A stretch of DNA of 64,000 nt. It comes from Gammaproteobacteria bacterium. GTDB taxonomy: Bacteria > Pseudomonadota > Gammaproteobacteria > Pseudomonadales > Azotimanducaceae. Position 1 is the first letter of the stretch. Each line of letters begins with the position of its first letter. Where the stretch lies: positions 34,793-98,792 of the forward strand of contig JAPPGK010000050.1 in NCBI GenBank assembly GCA_028821405.1, read 5' to 3'. This document shows positions 19,174 to 28,229 of the stretch, one piece after another. A program made the translations under genes and the position numbers. The notes beneath the pieces are model-generated. The model searched no databases and was not told the DNA's origin. It worked only from the letters and a program-made list of their open reading frames with translations.

Positions 19174-19869
19174 CTATGGAAACTTAAGCCCCGTCGCCTC
19201 TTCGAGGTCCTTGATGGCCTGATCCTCGGTGACGACCTTGATGGTGATCATGCCCATTGCACGGGCGGGCTTTAGGTTGATGCCGAGATCGTCGAGAAAG
19301 ACCGCGCGGCGGGGCGCGACCCCCAGGCGACGGCACGCGATCTCGTAGATCCGGGAATCCGGTTTGCGCACGCCCTCGACGCTGGATTCCACGATGACGT
19401 CGAACTGCGCCATGATCGCCGAGGTCTTGGCCGTACGCTCGGGGTTGGCAACGGTCGTACCGGGGGCGAGTGTGGCCGTGTTCTTCATGTTGTTGGTGAT
19501 GCAGCCCACCCGGTAGTGCTTCTTGCACTCCGCGAGTACGCGGGCCATGCGCGGCCGGAACTCCCCGGCAAGCAGCGCGAGCACATCTTTCCCGCGGACG
19601 CTGTGTCCGAACGCCTCGGCCTCGCGTCGGAAGGCACCGTCGAACTCGTCGACGTCGATCTCGGACGACTCGAACCTGGCCCAGGCGTTGGCGTGGGGGT
19701 TGGCGGAATTGACGGTCCGGATGAAGTTCTCGGGAAGCCCGCGAGCCGTTTCAAAACGGTTGAAGGCCTCGAACGGGCTGCTGGTGAATACACCGCCGAA
19801 GTCCCACAGAATGGCTTCGATCTCGTGACCGGGGCGCGGTGGATCGGCGCTGGCGCGTTCGTCTGGCAT
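19174..19869 (-). CDS. HAD-superfamily hydrolase (epoxide hydrolase N-terminal phosphatase-like)
   Basis: A 231-residue HAD subfamily IA protein. Motif I is ILWDFGGVFT (nucleophile Asp near residue 22, with Gly in place of the second Asp, as in YihX and the N-domain of soluble epoxide hydrolase), motif II is CITNNM, motif III Lys lies in GVRKPD and motif IV is VFLDDLGINLKPA. It likely dephosphorylates a small phosphate ester. The start at ATG 19869 keeps the family-typical distance to motif I. It is a single gene. Confidence 0.88.
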   Translation of the reverse strand: MPDERASADPPRPGHEIEAILWDFGGVFTSSPFEAFNRFETARGLPENFIRTVNSANPHANAWARFESSEIDVDEFDGAFRREAEAFGHSVRGKDVLALLAGEFRPRMARVLAECKKHYRVGCITNNMKNTATLAPGTTVANPERTAKTSAIMAQFDVIVESSVEGVRKPDSRIYEIACRRLGVAPRRAVFLDDLGINLKPARAMGMITIKVVTEDQAIKDLEEATGLKFP

Positions 19870-20083
19870 CCGTACGAGTTTGCGGGGAATCGTCGCTACG
19901 GGCAACGGGTCGCGTACCCCCGATTGGCGCGCTGGGTTTGAACCGGGTGCGTGGCCGCATTTACCCCATGTCCGCGAAGATGCACGGGGACGGGACATTC
20001 CCGTCCCCTACAACTCGGTGGCGCGCTCGTGAGGCCCGGCGCGCGTTACCATGGGCCCTTGCCATCCTAGGAAGGACGACGAC

Positions 20084-21523
20084 TTGACCGAGCTCGCGTT
20101 TTCCACTGCTGCCGCCATCGCCGAACGCATTCGCCGCCGCGAACTGGGATCCCTAGAGGCGACCGACTATTTCATCGAGCGCATCGAACGGCTCGACGGC
20201 GACGTGAACGCCGTTGCGGTGCGCGACTTCGACCGCAGCCGGGAAGCCGCCCGCGCGGCGGATCGCGCGGCGCCGGTGGGGCCGCTCCACGGGGTGCCGA
20301 TGACGGTCAAGGAGGGCTATCACCTTGCGGGTGTGCCGACGACGTTCGGTTATCCCGAACTCAAGGACAACGTGCCGGACTGGGACTCGGACTGCGTGGC
20401 TCGCTACAAGGCGGCGGGCGCCATCGTGCTGGGCAAGACCAACATGGCCTACGCGGGGGCGGACTTCCAGACGTACAACGAGGTCTACGGCACGACCAAC
20501 AACCCATGGGACCTCGAACGCATCCCGGGGGGTTCGTCCGGTGGATCGTCCGCGGCGTTGGCGGCCGGCCTGGCGCCGTTGGAGGCCGGTTCGGACATCG
20601 GCGGCTCGATCCGGAATCCGGCGCACTTCTGCGGGGTCTACGGACACAAGCCGACCTTCGGCATCGTTTCCCAGACCGGTCACTCGACGATGCTGACACC
20701 GGGCCCGGCAACCGATCTCGTGGTTTGCGGGCCCATGGCGCGCTCGGCGGCGGACTTGGCGTTGTCGCTCACCGTCGTTGCCGGCCCGTCAAGCCTGGAT
20801 GCGCCCGGCTGGCGTCTGGATCTGCCGCGACCTGGCAAGGCGGGGCTGGCCGACTACCGCGTCGCGGTCTGGGCGGACGACGAGAACAGTCCGGTGGATC
20901 ACGAGATCGCCGAGCGCGCGGCCTTCATCGGCGAGACGTTGTCGAGACTCGGGGCAAGGGTCTCGGATACCGCGCGGCCCGCCGTCGACGCGCGGCGCGG
21001 CTACGAGACCTACCTCGAACTCCTGCACTCGGTGATGGCGGCCGGCGTGCCGCCTGAGACGCGCGAGAGGAACCGCCGCTACGCGGCCGAGACGGATCCG
21101 GCGGATCGTTCCGATCGGGCGATCATGTCCCGTGCCATGGTGTTGAGCCACGCCGGTTGGTTGGGTGCGAACGGTCGTCGCGAACGGCTGCGCTACGCCT
21201 GGCGGGAGTTCTTCGAGGATTGGGATGTCCTGGTCTGCCCGCAGATGGCGGCGACCGCGTTTCCCCACGACCACTCCCCGATGCAAACCCGCACGGTCAC
21301 CGTCAACGGCGAGGCGCAACCCTACTTCCAGCAGCTCTATTGGTCCGGTCTGGTTACCGGTCCCTACCTTCCGAGTACGGTGTTTCCGGCCGGCTTGTCC
21401 AGCGAAGGACTGCCCATCGGTCTGCAGGCGGTCGGGGCCGCCTACCACGATCAGGTGACGATCGAGTTCACCCGCCTGCTCGCGCAGGAAATCGGTGGCT
21501 TCCAAGCGCCGCCCGGCTACTGA
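20084..21523 (+). CDS. Amidase signature (AS) family enzyme
   Basis: A 479-residue amidase with the complete Ser-cisSer-Lys triad: Lys in PMTVKEGYHL (about 80), cis-Ser in GGSSGGSSAAL (about 157-167) and nucleophile Ser in GSDIGGSIRNPAHFCG. It hydrolyses an amide of unknown identity; GatA is unlikely because no GatB or GatC is near. The likely start is TTG at 20084: a strong ribosome-binding site (AGGAAGGA, 20069-20076) precedes it at proper spacing, while the upstream ATG at 20051 would add eleven residues unlike the family. Confidence 0.9.
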   Translation: MTELAFSTAAAIAERIRRRELGSLEATDYFIERIERLDGDVNAVAVRDFDRSREAARAADRAAPVGPLHGVPMTVKEGYHLAGVPTTFGYPELKDNVPDWDSDCVARYKAAGAIVLGKTNMAYAGADFQTYNEVYGTTNNPWDLERIPGGSSGGSSAALAAGLAPLEAGSDIGGSIRNPAHFCGVYGHKPTFGIVSQTGHSTMLTPGPATDLVVCGPMARSAADLALSLTVVAGPSSLDAPGWRLDLPRPGKAGLADYRVAVWADDENSPVDHEIAERAAFIGETLSRLGARVSDTARPAVDARRGYETYLELLHSVMAAGVPPETRERNRRYAAETDPADRSDRAIMSRAMVLSHAGWLGANGRRERLRYAWREFFEDWDVLVCPQMAATAFPHDHSPMQTRTVTVNGEAQPYFQQLYWSGLVTGPYLPSTVFPAGLSSEGLPIGLQAVGAAYHDQVTIEFTRLLAQEIGGFQAPPGY

Positions 21524-21682
21524 ACCCGCGCCTGCCGGTCGAGGTTCGGGGCCAAGCGTGTCCGGCCGGGTCTGTTGACCGGCCCAACGAGCGACCGACT
21601 CGCGGGTCGCGCACCCCGTCGGTACGGGGGATAATCGCCGCCCTTTGTGTGATCGAGGCGGTGCTAGGGCGCCGAGAGGACA

Positions 21683-22306
21683 CTGCTTGAGCTGATTCGG
21701 TCCGGCGGTTGGCTGATGGTACCCATCGGCTTGTGCAGCGTGGGGGCACTCGGTATCTGCCTTGAACGCCTCTGGTCGCTGCGCCTTGGTCGGGCGGCGC
21801 CGCCTCCGCTTCTCGGCGAGGTCAAGCGGGCACTTGAGGACGGCGCGGAGATGGGTGCGTTCGAACATCTCTGCGCCGGATCCCCGCTCGGCGCGATCTT
21901 CCTGGCCGGAATCGCCCGCGCACGCCACGGTCGGGACGCCATGAAGGAGGCGATGGAAGAGGCCGCTGCGTCGGTCGTGCACGACATGGAACGTTATCTG
22001 ACCGCGCTCGGCACGATCGCCGCGATCAGCCCCCTGCTGGGGCTGCTTGGCACCGTAATGGGGATGATCGAGGTCTTCCGTGCGCTCGTGGAGGACGGCA
22101 TCGGCAATCCGGAGATCTTCGCATCGGGCATCTCCGAGGCGCTCGTGACCAGTGCCGCAGGGCTTGTGGTGGCGATTCCGGCGCTGATCATGCACCGCTA
22201 CCTGTTGCGCAAGGTCGACGACCGGGTCGTGGTGATGGAGCGCTGTTCGAGCCAGTTGGTGGAATTCGTCCTAGCGGCGGCACCCCCGCCCGGCGAGCGA
22301 AGATGA
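21683..22306 (+). CDS. exbB: ExbB/TolQ-type proton channel protein
   Basis: A MotA/TolQ/ExbB protein of about 207 residues with three membrane helices, the last two in the conserved block (ALGTIAAISPLLGLLGTVMGMIEVF ... SEALVTSAAGLVVAIPALI). With ExbD it would energise TonB-like transport or envelope processes with proton-motive force. The coding-like sequence extends eleven codons upstream of the first ATG (21716): codons from 21683 read LLELIRSGGWLM, which is the normal ExbB N-terminus, but the first codon is CTG and there is no ATG, GTG or TTG before the TAG at 21665. If only ATG is used, the protein begins at 21716 without this stretch. Confidence 0.9.
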   Translation: MLELIRSGGWLMVPIGLCSVGALGICLERLWSLRLGRAAPPPLLGEVKRALEDGAEMGAFEHLCAGSPLGAIFLAGIARARHGRDAMKEAMEEAAASVVHDMERYLTALGTIAAISPLLGLLGTVMGMIEVFRALVEDGIGNPEIFASGISEALVTSAAGLVVAIPALIMHRYLLRKVDDRVVVMERCSSQLVEFVLAAAPPPGERR

Positions 22307-22378
22307 CAATACGGCACCGAAGCTTGACTCGCCCGAGCGCCTCTTGCCGCGGACAGGCAGCCTAGTGGACACCGGGCC

Positions 22379-22828
22379 ATGAAGTTCAAGCGTCCCCGGC
22401 GTGCCGGACGCGGCTTCGCCGTGGTGGAGATCACACCCCTGGTTGACGTGATATTCCTGCTGCTGATCTTCTTCGTGGTATCGACCACGTTTGTGCGCAC
22501 TGCGGCAATCGAGGTCGACCTGCCGGATGCTTCTGCCGTCGCCGGCCGGGTGCCCGACGGAATCGAAGTCCGTGTGACGGCGTCCGGGGCCTACGCGGTG
22601 AACGGCGACCCGGTCCCGGGTGCGGACAGGAGCGGACTCCTAGCCGCCCTTCGCCAGGCGCGCCGCGATGCCGGCGGAACGCCGCTCGTGGTGGTTGCAG
22701 CGGATGCCGACGCCCGCCACGAGACGGTCGTACAGGTACTCGATGCGGCCCGCGAACTGGGATTGACGGACGTCACCCTTCTGACCGAAGCTCCCTCGTC
22801 CGCGCCCGATGAGGCCGACCATGACTGA
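22379..22828 (+). CDS. exbD: ExbD/TolR-type membrane protein
   Basis: A 149-residue protein with one N-terminal membrane helix containing the essential Asp (EITPLVDVIFLLLIFF, Asp near residue 22) and a periplasmic domain of about 90 residues. It partners the ExbB-like protein 72 bp upstream. Its stop overlaps the start of the MsbA-LpxK fusion by eight bases. This exbBD pair at the head of lipid A genes is the arrangement seen in Pseudomonas-type genomes. Confidence 0.94.
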   Translation: MKFKRPRRAGRGFAVVEITPLVDVIFLLLIFFVVSTTFVRTAAIEVDLPDASAVAGRVPDGIEVRVTASGAYAVNGDPVPGADRSGLLAALRQARRDAGGTPLVVVAADADARHETVVQVLDAARELGLTDVTLLTEAPSSAPDEADHD

Positions 22829-25760
22829 CGCCGTGCAGCGAGACGCCGTAGCGACGCCCGCGGCCCCGCCTGGCGGCCATTCGGGCGACTGGCAGACCTA
22901 CCGACGCTTGCTCGGCTACGTCGCCGACCAGAAGACCTATTTCCTGCTCGCCGTCGTCGGATTCCTGGTGGCCGCAGCCTGCGAGGCCGGGTTTGCGACG
23001 ACCCTCGGGGTCATCGTCGACACCTTCAAGGGGAGCGCCGAGGCGACCGATCCGGAGAGTCGGTTCGCACCCCTGGTCTACTGGGCGCTTGAGTTCGTCT
23101 GGGCGATTCCCGTGGCCATGCTCGTACTTGCGTTGTTCCGCGGCCTCGGGTCCATCGCGGGGGAGTACCTGCTCTCTAGGGTTTCGTTCCAGGCGATCCA
23201 TGTGATTCGTTGCGAGTTGTTCAATCGACTGCTGGCCATGCCCAGCGCCTTCTACGATCGGAGCGCACAGGGCCATCTCGTCTCAAGGTTGACATTCACG
23301 GCCGCGCAACTGCGGGACAGCGTCACCGATGCGTTGAAGATCATCGTCCAGGACGGTTTGAAGATCATCGTCTTGATGGGAAGCATGCTGTACCTGAACT
23401 GGATGCTGACGCTGATATTCCTGGTGATCGCGCCGATCGTCGGAACGATCGTCCGCTATGCGTCGCGCCGTTTCCGACGCATCAGCAAACGCATCCAAGA
23501 CTCCATGGGCGATGTGACGCACGTCGCTTCCGAGGCGGTCGCCGCCTACCGCGATGTCAAGGTGTATGGGGGCGAATCCTACGAACGGCGCCGATTCACG
23601 TCGGCCAGCGACACCAACCGGCGCCAGAACTTGAAAATGACCGCCACCAAGGCGAGCAGCGCCCAGTTCATACAGCTACTCGCGGCCGGGGGCCTCGCCA
23701 TGCTGGTGGGCTTGCTGCTGCGCCCGGAAGTCGCGGGGACCATGTCATCCGGCGAGGTCATCGGCTATCTCGGGCTGGCGGGCCTGCTGGCCAACCCAGT
23801 CAAGAGGCTCTCGGATGTCAACGCACGCCTGCAGCGTGGCCTGGCCGCCGCCGTCGACATCTTCGCTCAACTCGACCAGGACACCGAGGAGGACGTGGGT
23901 AGCCTCACCGTCGAACGCGTGGAGGGGGCGATCCGCTTCGAGGAAGTGTCCTTCGGCTACCAGGCGGGCAAACCGCCGGTGGTCACGGACGTATCGTTCA
24001 CCGTGCAGCCGGGTCAGACGGTGGCGCTCGTGGGGCGATCCGGAAGTGGCAAGTCGACGCTGGCCAGCCTGATCGCGCGCTTCTACGAGCCGACATCGGG
24101 CAATATCCTCCTCGATGGCGAACCACTCGGTCGCTATCGATTGGCGTGCCTGCGCCAACAGATCGCGCTCGTGCCCCAGCATGTGACGCTGTTCAACGAC
24201 ACGTTGGCGAACAACATCGCCTACGGCGGGCTGGTGAAGGCGTCGCGCGAGGCCATTGACACGGCGGTGCGCCGCGCCCACGCGAGCGTGTTCGTCGACC
24301 GCATGCCGGACAGGCTCGAGACCGTCGTCGGCGATGACGGCGTGTTGTTGTCCGGCGGGGAGCGGCAGCGAATCGCCATCGCCCGGGCGCTCCTGAAGGA
24401 CGCACCCATCCTCATTCTCGACGAGGCGACATCGTCCCTGGACGCCCACGCCGAGCGTCACATCCAGGCTGCCCTGGAAGAGGTCATGCGCGACCGCACG
24501 ACGATCGTCATCGCGCATCGACTGTCCACGGTGGAGAACGCGGATCTCATCCTGGTCGTCGACGATGGCCGGATCATCGAACGCGGCGATCATGCCGCCT
24601 TGATTGCCGCCAATGGCGCTTATGCGAGTCTCTACCGCTCGCACCTCGACGACAACGGCACGGGGCAGGCACCCCCAGCACGGCAGCCGGTCGTCCCGGC
24701 TGCCGCGCGATCCACGTTCGGCTGGTTCGAGCCGCTGGTCAAGGCGTGGTATGGCGGGCGATTCTGGCCCCGGCTCCTATGGCCGTTCTCGGCCGTTTTT
24801 GCGTGGATCGCCAGGCGTCGGCGGCGGCGTTTCGAATCCGGCAAAGCGATGGCCTGGAAGGCACCCGTCCCCGTGGTCGTGGTCGGCAACGTCACGACCG
24901 GCGGTACGGGCAAGACGCCGCTGGTCATGTGGCTGGTCGACTGGTTGCGGAAACGGGGCGTGCGCGCCGGCGTGGTGTCGCGTGGCTATGGGGGCCGCGC
25001 TTCCTATCCGCTGCCGGTGACGGCGTCGACGCCAGCGTCTGCATGCGGCGACGAGGCGGCGATGATCGCGCGCCGGGGCGACTGTCCAGTGGTGGTCGAC
25101 CCGGACCGTACACGTGCGGTCCGTACGCTCCTTGCGGCCAACGAGATCGACGTCGTGATTTCGGATGACGGGCTGCAGCACTACGCGCTCGACCGGGATG
25201 TCGAGATTGCCGTCGTGGATGGGGCGCGCGGGCTCGGTAATGGCCTGTGTCTCCCCGCCGGGCCGTTGCGCGAACCCGCGTCCCGGCTTCGGCATTGCGA
25301 CTGGATCGTCGCGAACGGGGGTCCGACCCCGGATGCACCGACCGCCTCGACGGTGGTGGCCCGCGCCACCGGGTTCGTCAATTTGACGTCGGGCAAGCGT
25401 CTTGACCCCGACAGTTTCGTCGAACGCAATGGACGCAACGTGCTCGCGGTTGCGGGCGTCGGCAATCCCGGTCGCTTTCAATCGACCCTGTCCGAGATCG
25501 GGTTGGCGCCGGTGATGCGTACTTTCGGGGACCACCACCGGTTCGTGGCGGCGGACCTTGCCGCGGGGGAGGGGGTGTCCGTGGTGGTGACCGAGAAGGA
25601 CGCCGAGAAGATCAAGGACCTGGGCGACGTCGGCAACCATTGCTGGTACCTCGAGATCGAGATGGAATTCCTGGAGCCGGTGGACGAACTGCTCCACGAC
25701 CTGCTGGTTTCGCATGGCGTCGCGTTCCATGACCCGGTGTTGCCCCCGGTCGAGTCCTAG
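22821..25760 (+). CDS. msbA-lpxK: Fused lipid A flippase MsbA and tetraacyldisaccharide 4'-kinase LpxK
   Basis: One uninterrupted frame of about 979 residues. Residues 1-610 are a complete MsbA: six membrane helices, Walker A GRSGSGKST at about 405, Q-loop PQHVTLFND, signature LSGGERQRIAIARALL, Walker B ILILDEATSSLD and the switch His in IAHRLSTV. A Pro/Ala linker (GQAPPARQPVVPAAARST) leads to a complete LpxK from about 633: membrane-proximal helix WPRLLWPFSAVFAW, P-loop GNVTTGGTGKTP at about 689, SRGYGG, SDDGLQHYALDRDVEI and VTEKDAEKI. The protein would phosphorylate the lipid A disaccharide at the 4' position and flip the mature lipid. An ATG at 22809 is an alternative start. kdsB follows after 4 bp. 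Confidence 0.95.
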   Translation: MTDAVQRDAVATPAAPPGGHSGDWQTYRRLLGYVADQKTYFLLAVVGFLVAAACEAGFATTLGVIVDTFKGSAEATDPESRFAPLVYWALEFVWAIPVAMLVLALFRGLGSIAGEYLLSRVSFQAIHVIRCELFNRLLAMPSAFYDRSAQGHLVSRLTFTAAQLRDSVTDALKIIVQDGLKIIVLMGSMLYLNWMLTLIFLVIAPIVGTIVRYASRRFRRISKRIQDSMGDVTHVASEAVAAYRDVKVYGGESYERRRFTSASDTNRRQNLKMTATKASSAQFIQLLAAGGLAMLVGLLLRPEVAGTMSSGEVIGYLGLAGLLANPVKRLSDVNARLQRGLAAAVDIFAQLDQDTEEDVGSLTVERVEGAIRFEEVSFGYQAGKPPVVTDVSFTVQPGQTVALVGRSGSGKSTLASLIARFYEPTSGNILLDGEPLGRYRLACLRQQIALVPQHVTLFNDTLANNIAYGGLVKASREAIDTAVRRAHASVFVDRMPDRLETVVGDDGVLLSGGERQRIAIARALLKDAPILILDEATSSLDAHAERHIQAALEEVMRDRTTIVIAHRLSTVENADLILVVDDGRIIERGDHAALIAANGAYASLYRSHLDDNGTGQAPPARQPVVPAAARSTFGWFEPLVKAWYGGRFWPRLLWPFSAVFAWIARRRRRRFESGKAMAWKAPVPVVVVGNVTTGGTGKTPLVMWLVDWLRKRGVRAGVVSRGYGGRASYPLPVTASTPASACGDEAAMIARRGDCPVVVDPDRTRAVRTLLAANEIDVVISDDGLQHYALDRDVEIAVVDGARGLGNGLCLPAGPLREPASRLRHCDWIVANGGPTPDAPTASTVVARATGFVNLTSGKRLDPDSFVERNGRNVLAVAGVGNPGRFQSTLSEIGLAPVMRTFGDHHRFVAADLAAGEGVSVVVTEKDAEKIKDLGDVGNHCWYLEIEMEFLEPVDELLHDLLVSHGVAFHDPVLPPVES

Positions 25761-25764
25761 CGCC

Positions 25765-26520
25765 GTGGGCTACCGAGTCGTCATCCCGGCCCGGTACGGG
25801 TCCACGCGCCTACCCGGCAAACCGTTGATCGACATCGCGGGCAAACCGATGGTCGTGCGGGTGGCCGAACAGGCGTTGATGGCGCAAGCCGAGTCGGTCG
25901 TGGTCGCCACCGATGATGCCCGGGTTGCCCGGGTGCTTACCGGGTCCGGCGCGGCGGCAGTGCTCACCCGGCAAGACCACCGTTCCGGGTCGGACCGGGT
26001 CATGGAAGTCGTCGAAGCCCAAGGCTGGCCGGACGATGATGTGGTGGTCAACGTGCAGGGCGACGAACCCCTGATCCCGCCGGCCGTGATCGACCAGGTG
26101 GCCAGCCTGGTCGACGAGGAGTGTGGCGTTGCGACGCTGTGGGAACCCATCACCGCCTCAGCCGATGTCTTCGATCCGAACATCGTCAAGGTGGTCGCGG
26201 ATCGTCGCGGACGGGCGCTCTATTTCTCCCGGGCGCCGATTCCGTGGGACCGGAAAGCCTTTGGCGGTGCTCCCCCGTCTCGGATCGGTACCGACTGGCG
26301 GCGGCATATCGGCATCTACGCCTACCGGGTCGACGTGCTCCGAGCCTTCGTGTCCTATCCGCCGAGCGGGCTCGAGGAGGTCGAGGCCCTGGAGCAGTTG
26401 CGCCTCCTCGACCACGGACACGCCATCGCGGTTGCCGAGGCCGAAGCGCCGGTACCCGGCGGGGTCGACACCCCGGCCGATGTGGAACGGGTCTGCGCGG
26501 CGCTTCGCGACGTCCGGTAG
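25765..26520 (+). CDS. kdsB: 3-deoxy-manno-octulosonate cytidylyltransferase (CMP-Kdo synthetase)
   Basis: A 251-residue nucleotidyltransferase activating Kdo with CTP for lipopolysaccharide inner core. It has the N-terminal IPARYGSTRLPGKPL signature, HRSGSDRVMEV and VNVQGDEPLIPP, all of KdsB. The start is GTG at 25765, which gives the family-standard N-terminus GYRVVIPARY; earlier codons lie inside lpxK. Directly follows the MsbA-LpxK fusion, and both act in lipopolysaccharide assembly. Confidence 0.95.
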   Translation: MGYRVVIPARYGSTRLPGKPLIDIAGKPMVVRVAEQALMAQAESVVVATDDARVARVLTGSGAAAVLTRQDHRSGSDRVMEVVEAQGWPDDDVVVNVQGDEPLIPPAVIDQVASLVDEECGVATLWEPITASADVFDPNIVKVVADRRGRALYFSRAPIPWDRKAFGGAPPSRIGTDWRRHIGIYAYRVDVLRAFVSYPPSGLEEVEALEQLRLLDHGHAIAVAEAEAPVPGGVDTPADVERVCAALRDVR

Positions 26521-26523
26521 CGG

Positions 26524-27294
26524 CTACCTCGGCTGCATCCGAATCCCGCCGTCGAGGCGAATGGTCTCGCCGTTGAGGTAGGGATTCTCGATAATCTGCC
26601 GGGCTAGCAGCGCGTACTCGCCGGCGGTGCCGAGGCGGTGCGGGAACTGAACCATCTCGACCAACGGCAGTCGTACACGATCGGGCATGCCGGTCACCAT
26701 CGGGGTGTCGAAGATCCCCGGGGCGATGGTGCATACCCGGATGCCGTTCCGGGCCAGGTCTCGGGCGATGGGCAGCGTCATGCCGACGACGCCGCCCTTG
26801 CTCGCACTGTAGGCCGCCTGGCCGATCTGCCCGTCGAAGGCGGCCACCGAAGCCGTATTGATGATGACGCCGCGTTCGCCATCGCCGGCGAGGGGATCGT
26901 TGTTCTGCATGTGGGCAGCGCACAGACGCAGGGAGTTGAAGGTTCCCACCAGGTTGACCTGGATGACGAAGTTGAAGGCACGCAGATCCAACGGGCCGTC
27001 GCGACCCACGGTTCGACCGGCCGTGCCGATGCCGGCGCAGTTGACGTCGATGTGAATCGCGCCGAACCGTTCGACCACGGCATCGATGGCCGCCCGGACG
27101 GAGTCGGCGTCGGTAACATCGACCGTGTAGGCGGCCGCATCGGAACCGAGCTCGCCCGCCACCTGCTCGGCGAGTTCGCCGTTCCGGTCGAGAAGCGCTA
27201 CCTTGCCGCCGGCGGCAACGATGGTCTGCGCCGTGGCCCGCCCGAGGCCGGATGCGCCGCCGGTGACTACGGCGACCTTGTCATTGATGTCCAT
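26524..27294 (-). CDS. Short-chain dehydrogenase, 3-hydroxyacyl-CoA dehydrogenase type 2-like
   Basis: A 256-residue classical SDR with NAD motif TGGASGLG (about 11-18), the Asp selecting NAD (LLDRNGEL), NCAG for NNAG, catalytic Ser in INTASVAAFDG and Y-x3-K in AYSASKGGV. The long GDGERGVIINTASVAAFDGQ region and APGIFDTPM are typical of the HSD17B10-like 3-hydroxy-2-methylbutyryl/3-hydroxyacyl-CoA dehydrogenases, so a role in fatty acid or isoleucine breakdown is likely. Start at ATG 27294 (MDINDKV). It lies between kdsB and the AlkB-like gene, on the strand opposite to both. Confidence 0.9.
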   Translation of the reverse strand: MDINDKVAVVTGGASGLGRATAQTIVAAGGKVALLDRNGELAEQVAGELGSDAAAYTVDVTDADSVRAAIDAVVERFGAIHIDVNCAGIGTAGRTVGRDGPLDLRAFNFVIQVNLVGTFNSLRLCAAHMQNNDPLAGDGERGVIINTASVAAFDGQIGQAAYSASKGGVVGMTLPIARDLARNGIRVCTIAPGIFDTPMVTGMPDRVRLPLVEMVQFPHRLGTAGEYALLARQIIENPYLNGETIRLDGGIRMQPR

Positions 27295-27581
27295 GAGAGT
27301 TCCCTGCTGTTGTTCATGTCGCAAACGCGCCACGGCGCGTGTCCGTCCGGCCTGGGTACCGCCTTATGTTCAATGGCGCCCGGGCACGCCGGTGGGTGGC
27401 GGTTCGGGTGCCATTGTCCTGTGTCAAGCACACGTCAAGTTCTCCGACGGTTGGGTCCGGCGTATGGTCGGCGTAGCGAGGATGTGCCGCCCGCATGGCA
27501 CCCCGAGGCAGGTTCGTGGCACGAGAATCCGCCCTCCCAAACATCGACCGAGTTGTGACGCAGCACACTATCATAACCGCC

Positions 27582-28229
27582 ATGACCTACTCTCCGCCCA
27601 CCGCACTCAGGCAGGCCGGACGGGAGTTCGGTATCGGCGAGATGCTCTACGTGCCGGGCTTCCTCGCGCCGGAAAAGGCCGAGGGACTATTCGCCGAGGT
27701 GATTGACCAGGCGAACTGGGAGACGGAACGGCTGGTCATGTTCGGCCGCCATGTCCAGGCCCCGCGTCTGACGGCATGGTACGGCGAGCCGGGCACGAGC
27801 TACCGCTACAGCGGGGTCGTCCGTCCGGCGCAGGATTGGCTGCCGCCGATTCGATGCTTGGCGAAGCAGGTGTCCGAAGCGGTTGCGTGGCGGTTCAACT
27901 ACGTGCTGGTCAACCGCTACCGCGACGGTAGCGACATGCTGGGCTGGCATGCGGACGACGAGGCCGACTTGGGCGAAGCCCCCGTGCTCGCAGCCGTCAG
28001 TGTCGGTGCCGAACGCATGTTCAGGGTCCGGCCCCGGGGCGGCGGCGCAAGTGTTGGAAGAACGCTGGGCCATGGTTCGCTTCTCCTGATGTGGGGAAAC
28101 AGCCAACGGGACTACAAGCACTGCCTGCCGCGAACGCGCAGGCCCCTTGGCGAGCGGTTGAGCTTTACGTTCCGGTCGACGCCCTCGGCCCTCGATTCGG
28201 CCTCATCGTCGGCGGCGGAAAGCGCGTGA
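27582..28229 (+). CDS. AlkB-like 2-oxoglutarate-dependent DNA/RNA demethylase
   Basis: A 215-residue Fe(II)/2-oxoglutarate dioxygenase of the ALKBH2/3-like group. Ligands are H and D in GWHADDE and the distal His in QRDYKHCLPRT, with the 2-oxoglutarate Arg in ERLSFTFR; the substrate-binding NYVLVNRYRDGSDMLGWH is well conserved. It removes alkyl lesions from DNA or RNA bases. I chose ATG 27582 because upstream residues are not family-like. Its TGA overlaps the GTG start of murB (GTGA at 28226-28229), so a repair gene is translationally coupled to a cell-wall gene. Confidence 0.9.
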   Translation: MTYSPPTALRQAGREFGIGEMLYVPGFLAPEKAEGLFAEVIDQANWETERLVMFGRHVQAPRLTAWYGEPGTSYRYSGVVRPAQDWLPPIRCLAKQVSEAVAWRFNYVLVNRYRDGSDMLGWHADDEADLGEAPVLAAVSVGAERMFRVRPRGGGASVGRTLGHGSLLLMWGNSQRDYKHCLPRTRRPLGERLSFTFRSTPSALDSASSSAAESA

